From NCBI GenBank assembly GCA_017623055.1, contig JAGAPX010000018.1, forward strand, positions 62,001-126,000: a DNA stretch of 64,000 nt, in the 5' to 3' direction. This stretch comes from Phascolarctobacterium sp. Lineage in GTDB: Bacteria > Bacillota > Negativicutes > Acidaminococcales > Acidaminococcaceae. The first letter of the stretch is position 1. Every line of letters starts with the position of its first letter. A program made the translations under genes and the position numbers. This document shows positions 51,607 to 62,246 of this stretch, one piece after another. Under the pieces are notes generated by a model. The model saw nothing but the letters and a program-made list of their open reading frames with translations. It was not told the DNA's origin and did not search any database.

Positions 51607-52500
51607 CTAATCTTTCAACATATCTAAATACATATCCAGTCTAGCATTAACGTATCCAGCAAACAAATTCTCCATGGCAGAAAGATTATGCTTTACGTGA
51701 TATTCATCAAACGCATTGTAATAAGCAATTCTATCTGTAAATTTAATATCAATAGGAGGATAGCCTGCTTTCATCAGTTCCAGATTTACAAGCAACCTTC
51801 CTGTTCTGCCGTTACCATCAATAAACGGATGGATACCTTCAAACTCAATATGGAAACGTGCTAACTTCGTTACAATATGCTCTGTACTTTCAATGAAATT
51901 ACGCAACAGTTCCTCCATTTTAGGTGCAATAAGATATGGTTGTACAGGTGTGTGTTGTGCACCCATGATACGTACCGGCACTCTACGATATACACCACGG
52001 TCTTCCTTCTTATCAGCAAGTACCAGATAGTGAATTTGCTTAATAACACTTTCACTAATAGGAACATTATTTTTTACAAGCTCACTTACAAATTCAAAAG
52101 CTTCTTTGTGACCTACTGCTTCCATATGGTCTTTTAATGGTTTCTTGTCTATGGTTAGACCTCTAAGTACCAAATCAGTTTCTCTTAAAGTAAGAGTATT
52201 ACCTTCAATCGCATTGGAGTTGTAAGTAAATTCTACAATAAACTCCTCATTAAGTCTTGCTACTTCGCCTGCAGTTAAAGGTCTTCTGCCATCTAATTCT
52301 ACTTTTTTACGGTCAATTTGTAGTAAGACACTTTCCTTTAATTTGTAACGTCCGTCTGCTGGTTTCCTTGCATCCGCAGGAATTTTCCAACTTCTACCTT
52401 CTTGATACGCACCAGAAATTTTACCCTCAGCACAAAGCACACGTATTCTTCTATCAGAAATGCCCCATTTTTCAGAAGCTTGTTTTACTGTAATAAACAT
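51607..52500 (-). CDS. Fic-family protein with N-terminal HTH
   Basis: A 297-residue protein. Residues 1-45 form a MerR/excisionase-like helix-turn-helix (TVKQASEKWGISDRRIRVL then SWKIP). The Fic motif HPFIDGNGRTGR (near residue 225) is complete, with catalytic His and the phosphate-binding Asn-Gly-Arg. An inhibitory helix motif of S-x-x-x-E-G form (SNAIEG) lies near residue 95. The protein is thus an autoinhibited AMP transferase, or another Fic nucleotidyl transferase, with its own DNA-binding domain. Codons are visibly AT-rich compared with ligA and the porin. GGAGG precedes the ATG at 52500. Confidence 0.9.
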   Translation of the reverse strand: MFITVKQASEKWGISDRRIRVLCAEGKISGAYQEGRSWKIPADARKPADGRYKLKESVLLQIDRKKVELDGRRPLTAGEVARLNEEFIVEFTYNSNAIEGNTLTLRETDLVLRGLTIDKKPLKDHMEAVGHKEAFEFVSELVKNNVPISESVIKQIHYLVLADKKEDRGVYRRVPVRIMGAQHTPVQPYLIAPKMEELLRNFIESTEHIVTKLARFHIEFEGIHPFIDGNGRTGRLLVNLELMKAGYPPIDIKFTDRIAYYNAFDEYHVKHNLSAMENLFAGYVNARLDMYLDMLKD

Positions 52501-52525
52501 AGGCTGTACCTCCTGTCTCACCTAT

Positions 52526-52554
52526 AGTGTATCACTTTTTCGGAACGATACCAA
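52526..52554 (-). promoter_or_regulatory. Promoter of the fic gene
   Basis: TTGGTA, 17 bases, then TACACT on the minus strand. The first of three ATNGTTCCGA repeats lies between the two elements. Confidence 0.55.
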
Positions 52555-52592
52555 TAACTTCGGAACAATATTTATAAAAATATCGGAACAAT
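52540..52592 (-). promoter_or_regulatory. Three direct repeats upstream of fic (putative operator)
   Basis: The 10-base unit ATTGTTCCGA occurs at 52583-52592 and 52560-52569, and as ATCGTTCCGA at 52540-52549, all in the same orientation and 20 or 23 bases apart (about two helical turns). The last copy lies between the -35 and -10. It may bind the HTH of the Fic protein, giving autoregulation. Confidence 0.55.
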
Positions 52593-52595
52593 GCA

Positions 52596-52637
52596 AAAAC
52601 GAGCGAAAGCTTTTTAAAAGCTTTCACTCGTTTTATT

Positions 52638-52640
<3 letters not shown>
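52596..52640 (-). repeat. Terminator hairpin, right copy of the 45-bp direct repeat
   Basis: The stem cgagcgaaagctttt / aaaagctttcactcg with T tracts closes ligA, whose stop codon overlaps its edge. It is nearly identical to 51555-51599. Confidence 0.85.
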
Positions 52641-54881
<2,241 letters not shown>

Positions 54882-54890
54882 ATACTAATA

Positions 54891-57116
54891 TCAAACTTTT
54901 TTCAGCACCGCATACTTGGTCAATAAACTGCGAATCCCTGCACCAGCGAACGCAACCTTAACCTCTTGTCCATCCGCAGTATTAACTACGCTGACAACGG
55001 TACCAACGCCCCACTTCGCATGGCTAACCTTGTCGCCAGCCACAAAGGAAGTGCTATTGCCTGCAGTTTCCTTGGGCATAAAGCTACTCTTAGGTTGCAG
55101 GAACCAGTTAGCATTGGTGGTGCGTTTCTCACGTTGAGGAGTTGCCTGCTGAACAACGGTGCGTTGTTGCGCTTGGGAACGTTTAAACTCGTGAATTAAA
55201 TTGCGAGGCACTTCTCTCAAGAAACGAGAAGGCGGATAAGAAACGGTATGGCCAAAAATTGTACGCATTCTTGCGTGGCTCAAATATAAATTACGCTCTG
55301 CACGGGTAATACCCACGTAGCACAGGCGACGTTCTTCTTCAATTTCCTCTTCGTCCATCAAAGTACGAGCGTGGGGGAAGATACCTTCTTCCATACCAAC
55401 AAGGAACACTACGGGGAACTCCAAACCTTTGGCAGAATGGAGTGTCATCAAAGTAACTGCGTCCTCGCCCAGTTCTGCGTCGTCAATATCAGAAACAAGG
55501 GCAACTCTGCCCAAGAAGTTTTCCAGATTGTCCTCTTCTTCGCCTTTAGCAAAATCTTCTGCTACGGAAAGCAGTTCCATCAAGTTTTCTGCACGGCTTT
55601 GGTCTTGGGCGCTCTTGCTATTTTGCAGTTCTTCCAAGTAGCCGGTCTTATTCATTACATCATCAATGAGCTGTTTAACGGGAACTTCCCCGGAATTTGC
55701 TTCGCCCATCAATTCAAAGATGGTGCTGCTCAATTCTTCCAGCTTATTTACGAAGCGACTGCTCAATCCGGGAACTTCGCCAGAATTGGTAACAGCTTCA
55801 AACAAATTCATATTGTTTTCTTCAGCGTAAGCTTGCAGCTTCGCCAAGGTTGCATCACCAATACCACGACGAGGTACGTTGATGATTCTTAGCAAGCTTA
55901 AGGAATCATTGGGATTAAAAATTACACGCAAATAAGCGATGATGTCTTTGATTTCCTTGCGTTCATAGAACTTGGTGCCACCCACGATGCTATAAGGAAT
56001 GGCGCTCTTAATGAGCATTTCTTCAAACACGCGGGATTGAGTGTTAGTGCGGTACAGCACTGCCATATCGCCCAGCTTTTTATCTTCACGACGTTGTAAG
56101 ACTTGCATTTGTTCAATTACAAAACGAGCTTCGTCACGTTCGTCAATGGCTCTAAAATATGTAATTTCTTTGCCGTTGCCGTTATCAGTCCACAAATTTT
56201 TAGGCTTGCGATCAGTATTGTTATCAATAACAGCATTCGCCGCATCAAGAATAACTTGGGTGCTACGATAATTTTGTTCCAACTTAACCAGCTTGGCTTC
56301 AGGATAATCCTTTTCAAAATCAAGAATGTTGGTAATATCAGCACCACGCCAGCCGTAAATACTTTGGTCTGCGTCACCAACAACGCAAATATTTTTATGC
56401 TTCGCCGCCAAAAGCTTGGTCAACAGATATTGAGCGTGGTTGGTATCTTGATATTCGTCTACCATTATATAATCAAACTTGTCTTGGTATTTGGTGCGTA
56501 CTGCTTCATTTTCTTGGAGCAGCTTCAAAGTTACCAAAAGCAAGTCGTCAAAATCAAGAGCGTTGTTTTGTTGGAGCTTCGCTTCATAACGAGCGTAGAT
56601 TTCTGCAACCTTGCTTTCGTAAAAATCGCCAGTTTCTTTTGCGTAATCTTCCGCAGTTTTCAATTGGTTCTTAGCATTGCTAATACGACCAATCACGCCA
56701 GCAGGTTGAAAGCGTTTTTCATCAAGATTCAGCTCTTGCAAAATTTGTTTTACTAAACTTTTAGTATCAGTTGTATCGTAAATGGCAAAATTATTAGTGT
56801 AAGTACCTAATTTATCAATTTCCATGCGCAGCAGTTTAGCACAAAAAGCGTGGAAGGTGTGTAGCCAAACGTCTTTCGCCGCTTCGCCAGCCATCTTGTC
56901 CACACGTTCACGCATTTCTGCGGCAGCTTTATTAGTAAAGGTGATTGCCAAAATTCTGTAAGGGCGCACACCTTGATTTAACAAATGAGCAATACGACAG
57001 GTAAGCACTTTAGTTTTACCACTGCCTGCACCTGCCAAAATTAACATAGGGCCTTGCACCGTTTGCACAGCATCAGCTTGCTGCGGGTTCAGCCCTTTAA
57101 TCGTGTCATCAACCAT
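54891..57116 (-). CDS. pcrA: ATP-dependent DNA helicase PcrA (UvrD/Rep family)
   Basis: A 741-residue superfamily 1A helicase. Motif I is ILAGAGSGKTKVL (near residue 28), motif II VDEYQDTN, motif III GDADQSIYGWRGAD, motif IV EQNYRST, motif V LMTLHSAKGLEFP and motif VI YVGITRAERNLYLSHA. The C-terminal tail (about residues 650-741) ends in a Tudor-like domain (GDKVSHAKWGVGTVVSV), as in PcrA. It functions in repair and in plasmid/rolling-circle replication. The ATG at 57116 has AGGG upstream. Confidence 0.95.
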   Translation of the reverse strand: MVDDTIKGLNPQQADAVQTVQGPMLILAGAGSGKTKVLTCRIAHLLNQGVRPYRILAITFTNKAAAEMRERVDKMAGEAAKDVWLHTFHAFCAKLLRMEIDKLGTYTNNFAIYDTTDTKSLVKQILQELNLDEKRFQPAGVIGRISNAKNQLKTAEDYAKETGDFYESKVAEIYARYEAKLQQNNALDFDDLLLVTLKLLQENEAVRTKYQDKFDYIMVDEYQDTNHAQYLLTKLLAAKHKNICVVGDADQSIYGWRGADITNILDFEKDYPEAKLVKLEQNYRSTQVILDAANAVIDNNTDRKPKNLWTDNGNGKEITYFRAIDERDEARFVIEQMQVLQRREDKKLGDMAVLYRTNTQSRVFEEMLIKSAIPYSIVGGTKFYERKEIKDIIAYLRVIFNPNDSLSLLRIINVPRRGIGDATLAKLQAYAEENNMNLFEAVTNSGEVPGLSSRFVNKLEELSSTIFELMGEANSGEVPVKQLIDDVMNKTGYLEELQNSKSAQDQSRAENLMELLSVAEDFAKGEEEDNLENFLGRVALVSDIDDAELGEDAVTLMTLHSAKGLEFPVVFLVGMEEGIFPHARTLMDEEEIEEERRLCYVGITRAERNLYLSHARMRTIFGHTVSYPPSRFLREVPRNLIHEFKRSQAQQRTVVQQATPQREKRTTNANWFLQPKSSFMPKETAGNSTSFVAGDKVSHAKWGVGTVVSVVNTADGQEVKVAFAGAGIRSLLTKYAVLKKV

Positions 57117-57183
57117 AAACTTCCCTAGACCTCCATTGGTGCTTCGCACCAGAACTACTAATTTTTCTATCTACAGTCTTATC

Positions 57184-57192
57184 ATTATAACA
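57184..57192 (-). promoter_or_regulatory. Extended -10 promoter of pcrA
   Basis: TGTTATAAT on the minus strand, about 70 bases before the pcrA start. A GGTGC-ttc-GCACC hairpin lies in the leader. Confidence 0.5.
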
Positions 57193-57266
57193 CAGAAAGC
57201 CTGCTAAAAGGTCGCTCTTCAGAATGTATACATACCAAATTTTTACAATTTTTTACGAAGTGAGTG

Positions 57267-57275
57267 TGTTATAAT
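57267..57275 (+). promoter_or_regulatory. Extended -10 promoter of the ttcA-like gene
   Basis: TGTTATAAT on the plus strand, divergent from the identical element of pcrA. The parS site lies between it and the start codon. Confidence 0.5.
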
Positions 57276-57317
57276 AAAGATAGTGATAAATTTTTAAGAA
57301 GATTATTCAAAGGAAAA

Positions 57318-57333
57318 TGTTTCACGTGAAACG
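57318..57333. other. Second parS site
   Basis: TGTTTCACGTGAAACG matches the parS consensus at 15 of 16 positions, differing only in the last, least conserved base. It lies in the 5' leader of the ttcA-like gene, 43.6 kb from the first site. Confidence 0.8.
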
Positions 57334-57372
57334 TTTTGACTTTTTGACATTTAAAGAAAAAGGGTTTATTAT

Positions 57373-58176
57373 ATGAGTGAAGGTAAACGCAAACCATTCG
57401 TCCCTGCGGACGACTTAAGTAAGCTTTGGCGAGCTATCATTGAATTTGACATGCTCTCTCCCGGCGACAGAATCCTCATCGGATTAAGCGGCGGCAAAGA
57501 TAGCATGTTCCTGACCGCAGCCTTGGCAGAGATAAAAAAATATTCCCCCATTCCCTTTGACCTTGCCTGCTACACGGTCAACGCCATGTTCGCGCCGGAC
57601 TTTCCTAAAAAAGAGCTGGAAGAATTTTGTCAGCACTACGGCTTGGAACATTACCACGACGACGTAGACGTGAACGCTGCTTGGCAAAACAAGGGAAGCA
57701 CCCCCTGCTTTACCTGTGCTTATTTCAGGCGAGCTGCTACAAACCGCAGAGCTTTGGAGCTGGGCTTCAACAAGGTTGCTTTGGCACACCATCACGACGA
57801 TGCAGTAGAAACCTTTTTTATGAACCTCTTTACTAGCGGACAGTTGCGCACCTTTTTGCCTGTCACCCCTCTTTCCAGAACGGGCTTGACGGTTTTGCGC
57901 CCACTTTTGTATTACCGAGAAAGTGAAATCCGCGCGCTGGTTGATAAATTAGAACTAAAGCCTTTAAAAAACCCCTGCCCTTACGATGGCTTCACCACTC
58001 GCCAAGATGTGAAGGAGCATATCGCAGAACTTGACGCCAAGTACCCGGAAGTGTACGAGCATTTGGCAGCAGCAATGCGTTGTCAGGAAAACCAAGAGCT
58101 TTGGCCTGACAAATTAAATCAAAAAGAACTGGCGCAAAAATTCCGCGCCTTCTGGAACAAAAAGAATAGTAAATAA
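57373..58176 (+). CDS. TtcA-family tRNA 2-thiocytidine synthase or related PP-loop ATPase
   Basis: A 267-residue adenine nucleotide alpha-hydrolase fold enzyme. The PP-loop SGGKDS lies near residue 39, the CxxC pair in CFTCAYFRR near 115, and the ALAHHHDDAVET run near 140. A further Cys is in KNPCPYDG near 198. The pattern fits TtcA, which binds a [4Fe-4S] cluster and thiolates cytidine 32 of tRNA. The start is ATG after AAAAAGGG. A DUF805 gene follows 13 bases later. Confidence 0.82.
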   Translation: MSEGKRKPFVPADDLSKLWRAIIEFDMLSPGDRILIGLSGGKDSMFLTAALAEIKKYSPIPFDLACYTVNAMFAPDFPKKELEEFCQHYGLEHYHDDVDVNAAWQNKGSTPCFTCAYFRRAATNRRALELGFNKVALAHHHDDAVETFFMNLFTSGQLRTFLPVTPLSRTGLTVLRPLLYYRESEIRALVDKLELKPLKNPCPYDGFTTRQDVKEHIAELDAKYPEVYEHLAAAMRCQENQELWPDKLNQKELAQKFRAFWNKKNSK

Positions 58177-58189
58177 ACGAGGTGATATT

Positions 58190-58549
58190 ATGTCTTGGGA
58201 ACAATTTCAATACGAATATCTTAGCTTTGATGGACGCATCAACCGTTGGCCTTATTTTTGGAAGCCCATGCTTTTAGGCTTGGCAGTTAGCTTTTTCTTG
58301 ATGATTTGCGAAATGCTGCTGCCCATGGCGATTGTGAGCGTACTTTTCAAAGTTGCTCCCATCTTTAACGTAATCGTAACCAGCTCCTTCATCGTAAGAC
58401 GTTGCCACGATTTGGATAAGAGCGGTTACTGGGGTCTCTTAGTTTTGATTCCCATCGTAAACTTTTTCTTCCTGCTGTACTTGCTCTTCGCAAAGGGCAC
58501 CGACGGCTGGAACCAATACGGTCGCGACCCATTAGAATACGACTTCTGA
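58190..58549 (+). CDS. DUF805 membrane protein
   Basis: A 119-residue inner-membrane protein with three hydrophobic helices. The N-terminal FDGRINRWPYFW and RRCHDLDKSGYWGLL near residue 70 are DUF805 hallmarks, and it ends with GTDGWNQYGRDPL. Function is unknown. It is co-directional with the ttcA-like gene and ends before a strong terminator. GAGGTG precedes the ATG. Confidence 0.88.
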   Translation: MSWEQFQYEYLSFDGRINRWPYFWKPMLLGLAVSFFLMICEMLLPMAIVSVLFKVAPIFNVIVTSSFIVRRCHDLDKSGYWGLLVLIPIVNFFFLLYLLFAKGTDGWNQYGRDPLEYDF

Positions 58550-58555
58550 AAATAA

Positions 58556-58581
58556 AAAAGCTCCGCGAATGCGGAGCTTTT
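58556..58581. terminator. Bidirectional terminator between DUF805 gene and map
   Basis: A perfect 11-bp stem AAAAGCTCCGC / GCGGAGCTTTT with a GAAT loop and T tracts on both sides. Confidence 0.88.
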
Positions 58582-58589
58582 CGTTTTTC

Positions 58590-59402
58590 TTAATATGTTA
58601 AAATTTCTGCACCTTTTTCTGTAATGAGAATAGTGTGTTCCCATTGTGCAGAAAGACTGCCATCATTAGTATATACAGTCCATTCGTTGGCAGCATCTAC
58701 GAAAATGTCGCGCTTACCTGCGTTAATCATGGGCTCGATGGTAAGAATCATACCGGGAACCAGGAGCATACCCGTTCCACGCTTGCCTACATGGCAAACG
58801 AAAGGTTCTTCGTGAAACTCTACGCCTACGCCGTGACCACCAAATTCTTCTACAACACTGTAGCCGTGTTTGCGAGCCAGTGCGGAAACTGCAGCACCAA
58901 TGTCACCAACAGTCCCCCAAGCTTTAGCAGCTTCAATACCACGTTTCAAACATTCCTTGGTAATATTAACAAGCTTTTCCGCTTTGGGATTAACTTTGCC
59001 AATCATGAACATACGGGAAGCGTCTGCGTAGTAGCCATTATAAATGGTAGAAACGTCTACGTTTACGATGTCGCCACTTTTCAAAACGTCGTGCTCGCTG
59101 GGAATACCATGGCAAACTTGGTCGTTAATGGAAGTGCAAACGCTTTTGGGGAATCCGCAGAAACCGAGGGGAGCAGGGGTAGCACCTTGAGCAACGGTAA
59201 AGTCGTAAACAATCTTATCAATCTCCGTAGTGGTCATACCTGCTTTGATGTGCTTAGCAACTTCATCCAAAACAGCGGTATTAATTTTGCAAGCTTCACG
59301 AATGCCGGCAATTTGCTCCGGAGTTTTAATCATATCTTCGTCGGGAACCTCAAAGCCTTTGGCTTTATAGGCTGCAATTTTATCTAAAAGCTCTTGATTC
59401 AT
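58590..59402 (-). CDS. map: Methionine aminopeptidase, type I
   Basis: A 270-residue metallopeptidase. Its substrate His lies in VCHGIPS, the metal ligands are Asp in VDVSTIYNGYYADASRMF, His in GGHGVGVEFHEEP, Glu in LTIEPMI and Glu in WEHTILIT. An N-terminal extension of about 25 residues precedes the catalytic domain. It removes the initiator methionine. Here it is a single gene, not in the secY-adk-map ribosomal operon, so another copy may exist. AAAGGAG precedes the ATG. Confidence 0.94.
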   Translation of the reverse strand: MNQELLDKIAAYKAKGFEVPDEDMIKTPEQIAGIREACKINTAVLDEVAKHIKAGMTTTEIDKIVYDFTVAQGATPAPLGFCGFPKSVCTSINDQVCHGIPSEHDVLKSGDIVNVDVSTIYNGYYADASRMFMIGKVNPKAEKLVNITKECLKRGIEAAKAWGTVGDIGAAVSALARKHGYSVVEEFGGHGVGVEFHEEPFVCHVGKRGTGMLLVPGMILTIEPMINAGKRDIFVDAANEWTVYTNDGSLSAQWEHTILITEKGAEILTY

Positions 59403-59437
59403 TTTATTTCTCCTTTAAAATACTTATCTAACTTTGT

Positions 59438-59446
59438 ATTATAGCA
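59438..59446 (-). promoter_or_regulatory. Extended -10 promoter of map
   Basis: TGCTATAAT on the minus strand, 36 bases before the start codon. Confidence 0.5.
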
Positions 59447-59537
59447 CAAATCTTTTCTTGTGAGAAATTTCTTATGACAGGTAAGATTAGTTGTGGTAAA
59501 ATTACTTAGTATTAGTAAATCCAGAAAGGAAATTAAG

Positions 59538-60188
59538 ATGGAAGATATTATTTTACAATTTATCGACCTTGTGCTTCATTTAGACAAGCATTTACCTGCT
59601 ATTATGGAAGCTTACGGTCATTATATTTACGCAATTTTATTTACTGTTGTATTCTGCGAAACTGGTCTTGTAGTAACACCCTTTTTGCCCGGCGACTCCC
59701 TGCTTTTTGCTTGCGGAGCTTTGGCTGCAACTGCTCCCGAAGGTATGGATATTACTACCATTACAATTATTTTCTTAGTTAGCGCAATCTTAGGCGATGC
59801 CACCAATTACCACATCGGTGAGAAGGCTGGTATGGCTATCATAAATTCTAAGCGTGGCATTATCAAGCCGGAGCATATTCAAAAGGCTCACGAATTTTAT
59901 GAAAAGCACGGTCACAAGGCAATCGTTCTTGCCCGCTTCATGCCCATCGTGCGTACCTTCGCTCCTTTCGTTGCAGGCATTGGCAAAATGCATTACGCAA
60001 CCTTTGCCCGTTACAATGTGCTGGGCGCTTGCATTTGGGTAACCCTTTTCGTAGGTGGCGGTTACTTCTTTGGTAACATTCCATTTGTAAAACAAAACTT
60101 CCCCATCGTAACTATGAGCATTATTGTACTTTCCGTTATGCCCGTAGTTGTTGAGTTCGTAAAAGCTCATATGAAAAAGGAGAAATAA
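59538..60188 (+). CDS. DedA-family membrane protein
   Basis: A 216-residue membrane protein. The DedA motifs are ETGLVVTPFLPGDSLLFACGALAA near residue 36, GDATNYHIGEKAG near 88 and FYEKHGHKAIVLARFMPIVRTFAPFVAGIGKM near 118, with the Arg/Glu/Pro residues of the family. DedA proteins contribute to membrane homeostasis, and some flip undecaprenyl phosphate or phospholipids. The ATG at 59538 has AAAGGA. The threonine aldolase gene starts one base after its stop. Confidence 0.92.
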   Translation: MEDIILQFIDLVLHLDKHLPAIMEAYGHYIYAILFTVVFCETGLVVTPFLPGDSLLFACGALAATAPEGMDITTITIIFLVSAILGDATNYHIGEKAGMAIINSKRGIIKPEHIQKAHEFYEKHGHKAIVLARFMPIVRTFAPFVAGIGKMHYATFARYNVLGACIWVTLFVGGGYFFGNIPFVKQNFPIVTMSIIVLSVMPVVVEFVKAHMKKEK

Positions 60189-60189
60189 A

Positions 60190-61224
60190 ATGTACTGTTT
60201 CAATAGCGACTACACCGAAGGCTGTCATCCTGCCATTTTAGAAAAATTAGTAGCAACCAATATGGAGCAAACCACCGGCTACGGTATGGACTCCTACTGC
60301 GACGAAGCTCGTGAGCTGATTAAAAAAGCTTGCAACCGTCCCGACGCAGACGTACATCTTTTAGTTGGTGGCACTCAAACAAATTTAGTAGTAATCTCTG
60401 CAGCGCTGCGTCCCCACCAAGCAGTTCTTGCCAGCTTCCCCAGTCACATCAACACTCACGAAGCAGGCGCCATTGAACACGGTGGCCACCGCGTTATTCC
60501 TTTGCAAACTGACGACGGCAAGCTGACCGCTGCCCAAATCGAAGCTGAATGGATTAAATACGATACTGATCCTGCCCGCGAGCATTGGGCGCAACCTAAA
60601 CTGGTTTACATTTCCCAATCCACCGAAGTTGGCAGTATGTATAACAAGGCAGAGCTGGAAGCACTCTACGCAGTGTGCAAAAAATACGGCTTGTTCCTTT
60701 TCATTGACGGCGCTCGCCTTGGTTACGCTCTTGGCTCTCCCGATAGCGATTTAACCTTGGAGGACGTTGCCAACAACTGCGACGTGTTCTACATCGGTGG
60801 CACTAAATGTGGCTTGATGTTTGGCGAAGCAGTTGTTATTATGCACGACGCTTTGAAGCCGGACTTCCGCTCCATCGCAAAACAAAATGGTGCAATTTTG
60901 GCAAAAGGCCGTCTTTTGGGCGTACAATTTGGCGTTGTGATGAAGGATAATATGTATATCGAAATTTGTCGCCACGCAGTAGAGCAAGCCTACAAAGTAC
61001 GTGATGCTTTCTTGGCACACGGCTTCAAATTTTTAGCAGATTCTCCCACCAACCAACAATTCGTAATTTTAACTCCCGCTCAATTTGAAAAACTGAGCGA
61101 AGAATTTGTTCTGAGCCTTATCGAATATCTGCCCGATGGTAATTACTGCGCTCGCGTTTGCACCAGCTGGGCAACTAAAGATGAAGAAATCGACAAACTT
61201 ATCGCTATGATTCCGGAGCTGTAA
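60190..61224 (+). CDS. Low-specificity threonine aldolase
   Basis: A 344-residue PLP enzyme of the beta-eliminating lyase group. It has DYTEGCHPAILEKL, GGTQTNLVVISAAL, the Asp in LFIDGARLGYALG and the Schiff-base Lys in YIGGTKCGLMFGE (about residue 205). It splits threonine and allo-threonine into glycine and acetaldehyde. AAGGAG precedes the ATG. The downstream azlCD genes may export amino acids from this pathway, which is an inference. Confidence 0.92.
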   Translation: MYCFNSDYTEGCHPAILEKLVATNMEQTTGYGMDSYCDEARELIKKACNRPDADVHLLVGGTQTNLVVISAALRPHQAVLASFPSHINTHEAGAIEHGGHRVIPLQTDDGKLTAAQIEAEWIKYDTDPAREHWAQPKLVYISQSTEVGSMYNKAELEALYAVCKKYGLFLFIDGARLGYALGSPDSDLTLEDVANNCDVFYIGGTKCGLMFGEAVVIMHDALKPDFRSIAKQNGAILAKGRLLGVQFGVVMKDNMYIEICRHAVEQAYKVRDAFLAHGFKFLADSPTNQQFVILTPAQFEKLSEEFVLSLIEYLPDGNYCARVCTSWATKDEEIDKLIAMIPEL

Positions 61225-61228
61225 GCTT

Positions 61229-61942
61229 ATGTCTACTTCTAACTTTAAGGCTGAATTTTTAGGAGGAGCGCGTGCAGGCGTACCTGTAGTCTTAGGCTTT
61301 ATCCCTGTTGGCATCGCCTTTGGCATTATGGCTCGCCAAGCAGGCTTCGAAATTTGGCAGACCTGTGGATTTTCTGTTTTCGTTTACGCAGGAGCAAGTC
61401 AAATGATGACTGTAGGTATGTACGCCCAAGGCGCTAGCATAATCGCCATGGTTTTAGCTACCTTCCTCTTAAACTTTAGACATTTAATCATGAGTACTTG
61501 CGTCTTTGAGCGCATTAAAGAATCCTCTTTCAAACAAAAGCTTATTGCAGGCTTTGGCGTGACCGATGAATCCTTTGCTCTTTTTACCACAGAACAAGAA
61601 GAAAGGTGCACCATCGCATATTTCATTGGTATGAACTGCGTTATGTACACCTCTTGGAACGTGGGAACTTTTATTGGAGCTATCGCTTCTGACTTTTTAC
61701 CGGTAATCATCACCGCCAGCTTGGGTATTGCCCTTTACGCCATGTTCATAGGTCTTTTGGTTCCCAATCTTACCAACAATTTCCGCTTGGGACTTTTGGT
61801 AATCTTGACCGCAATTTGCAACACGGTGCTTAGTCAGCTGATGCCTCCCAGTTGGGCGCTGATTATTTCTACCTTAGTATGTGCCTTCATCGGCGTCTTT
61901 ACCGTTGACCTTGACAGTAAGGAGGAATGCGCAGATGAATAA
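61229..61942 (+). CDS. azlC: AzlC-family branched-chain amino acid exporter, large subunit
   Basis: A 237-residue membrane protein with about five to six helices. Markers include GFIPVGIAFGIMARQAGF, YAGASQMMTVGM and FLLNFRHLIMSTCVFERIK. With AzlD it exports branched-chain amino acids or analogues. It starts four bases after the threonine aldolase stop with only a weak site (GGAG), so it is probably coupled to it. Confidence 0.9.
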   Translation: MSTSNFKAEFLGGARAGVPVVLGFIPVGIAFGIMARQAGFEIWQTCGFSVFVYAGASQMMTVGMYAQGASIIAMVLATFLLNFRHLIMSTCVFERIKESSFKQKLIAGFGVTDESFALFTTEQEERCTIAYFIGMNCVMYTSWNVGTFIGAIASDFLPVIITASLGIALYAMFIGLLVPNLTNNFRLGLLVILTAICNTVLSQLMPPSWALIISTLVCAFIGVFTVDLDSKEECADE

Positions 61943-62246
61943 CACGGAATATTTACTTTTAGTTTTCGGTATGACCTTGGTAACTTACCTGCCTCGCATG
62001 CTCCCTTCCATCATCATTGATAAAATGCGTTTTGGAGCAGGCACGGAAAAGTTTTTAAGGCTCATTCCCTTTACCGCTATTGCCTCCCTAATTTTCCCTG
62101 GAGTATTTTTCGTTGACGGAGCAAATCCTTTCATTGGCATTGCAGGTGCGCTGGTCGCAGGACTTTTAGCGTGGAGACGCTTCCCTGTTATGGTCTGCGT
62201 ACTGGCGGCGATTGCAGTGAACTTTTTGCAATACTCTTTCTTATAA
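61935..62246 (+). CDS. azlD: AzlD-family exporter small subunit
   Basis: A 103-residue protein with three to four helices. The ATG at 61935 lies in the end of azlC, eight bases before its stop, with GGAGGAA upstream. It has the AzlD pattern LPRMLPSIIIDKMRFGAGTEKFLRLIPFTAIASLIFPGV. It forms the transporter with AzlC. Its stop overlaps that of the convergent AlaX gene by six bases, with no terminator between them. Confidence 0.88.
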   Translation: MNNTEYLLLVFGMTLVTYLPRMLPSIIIDKMRFGAGTEKFLRLIPFTAIASLIFPGVFFVDGANPFIGIAGALVAGLLAWRRFPVMVCVLAAIAVNFLQYSFL

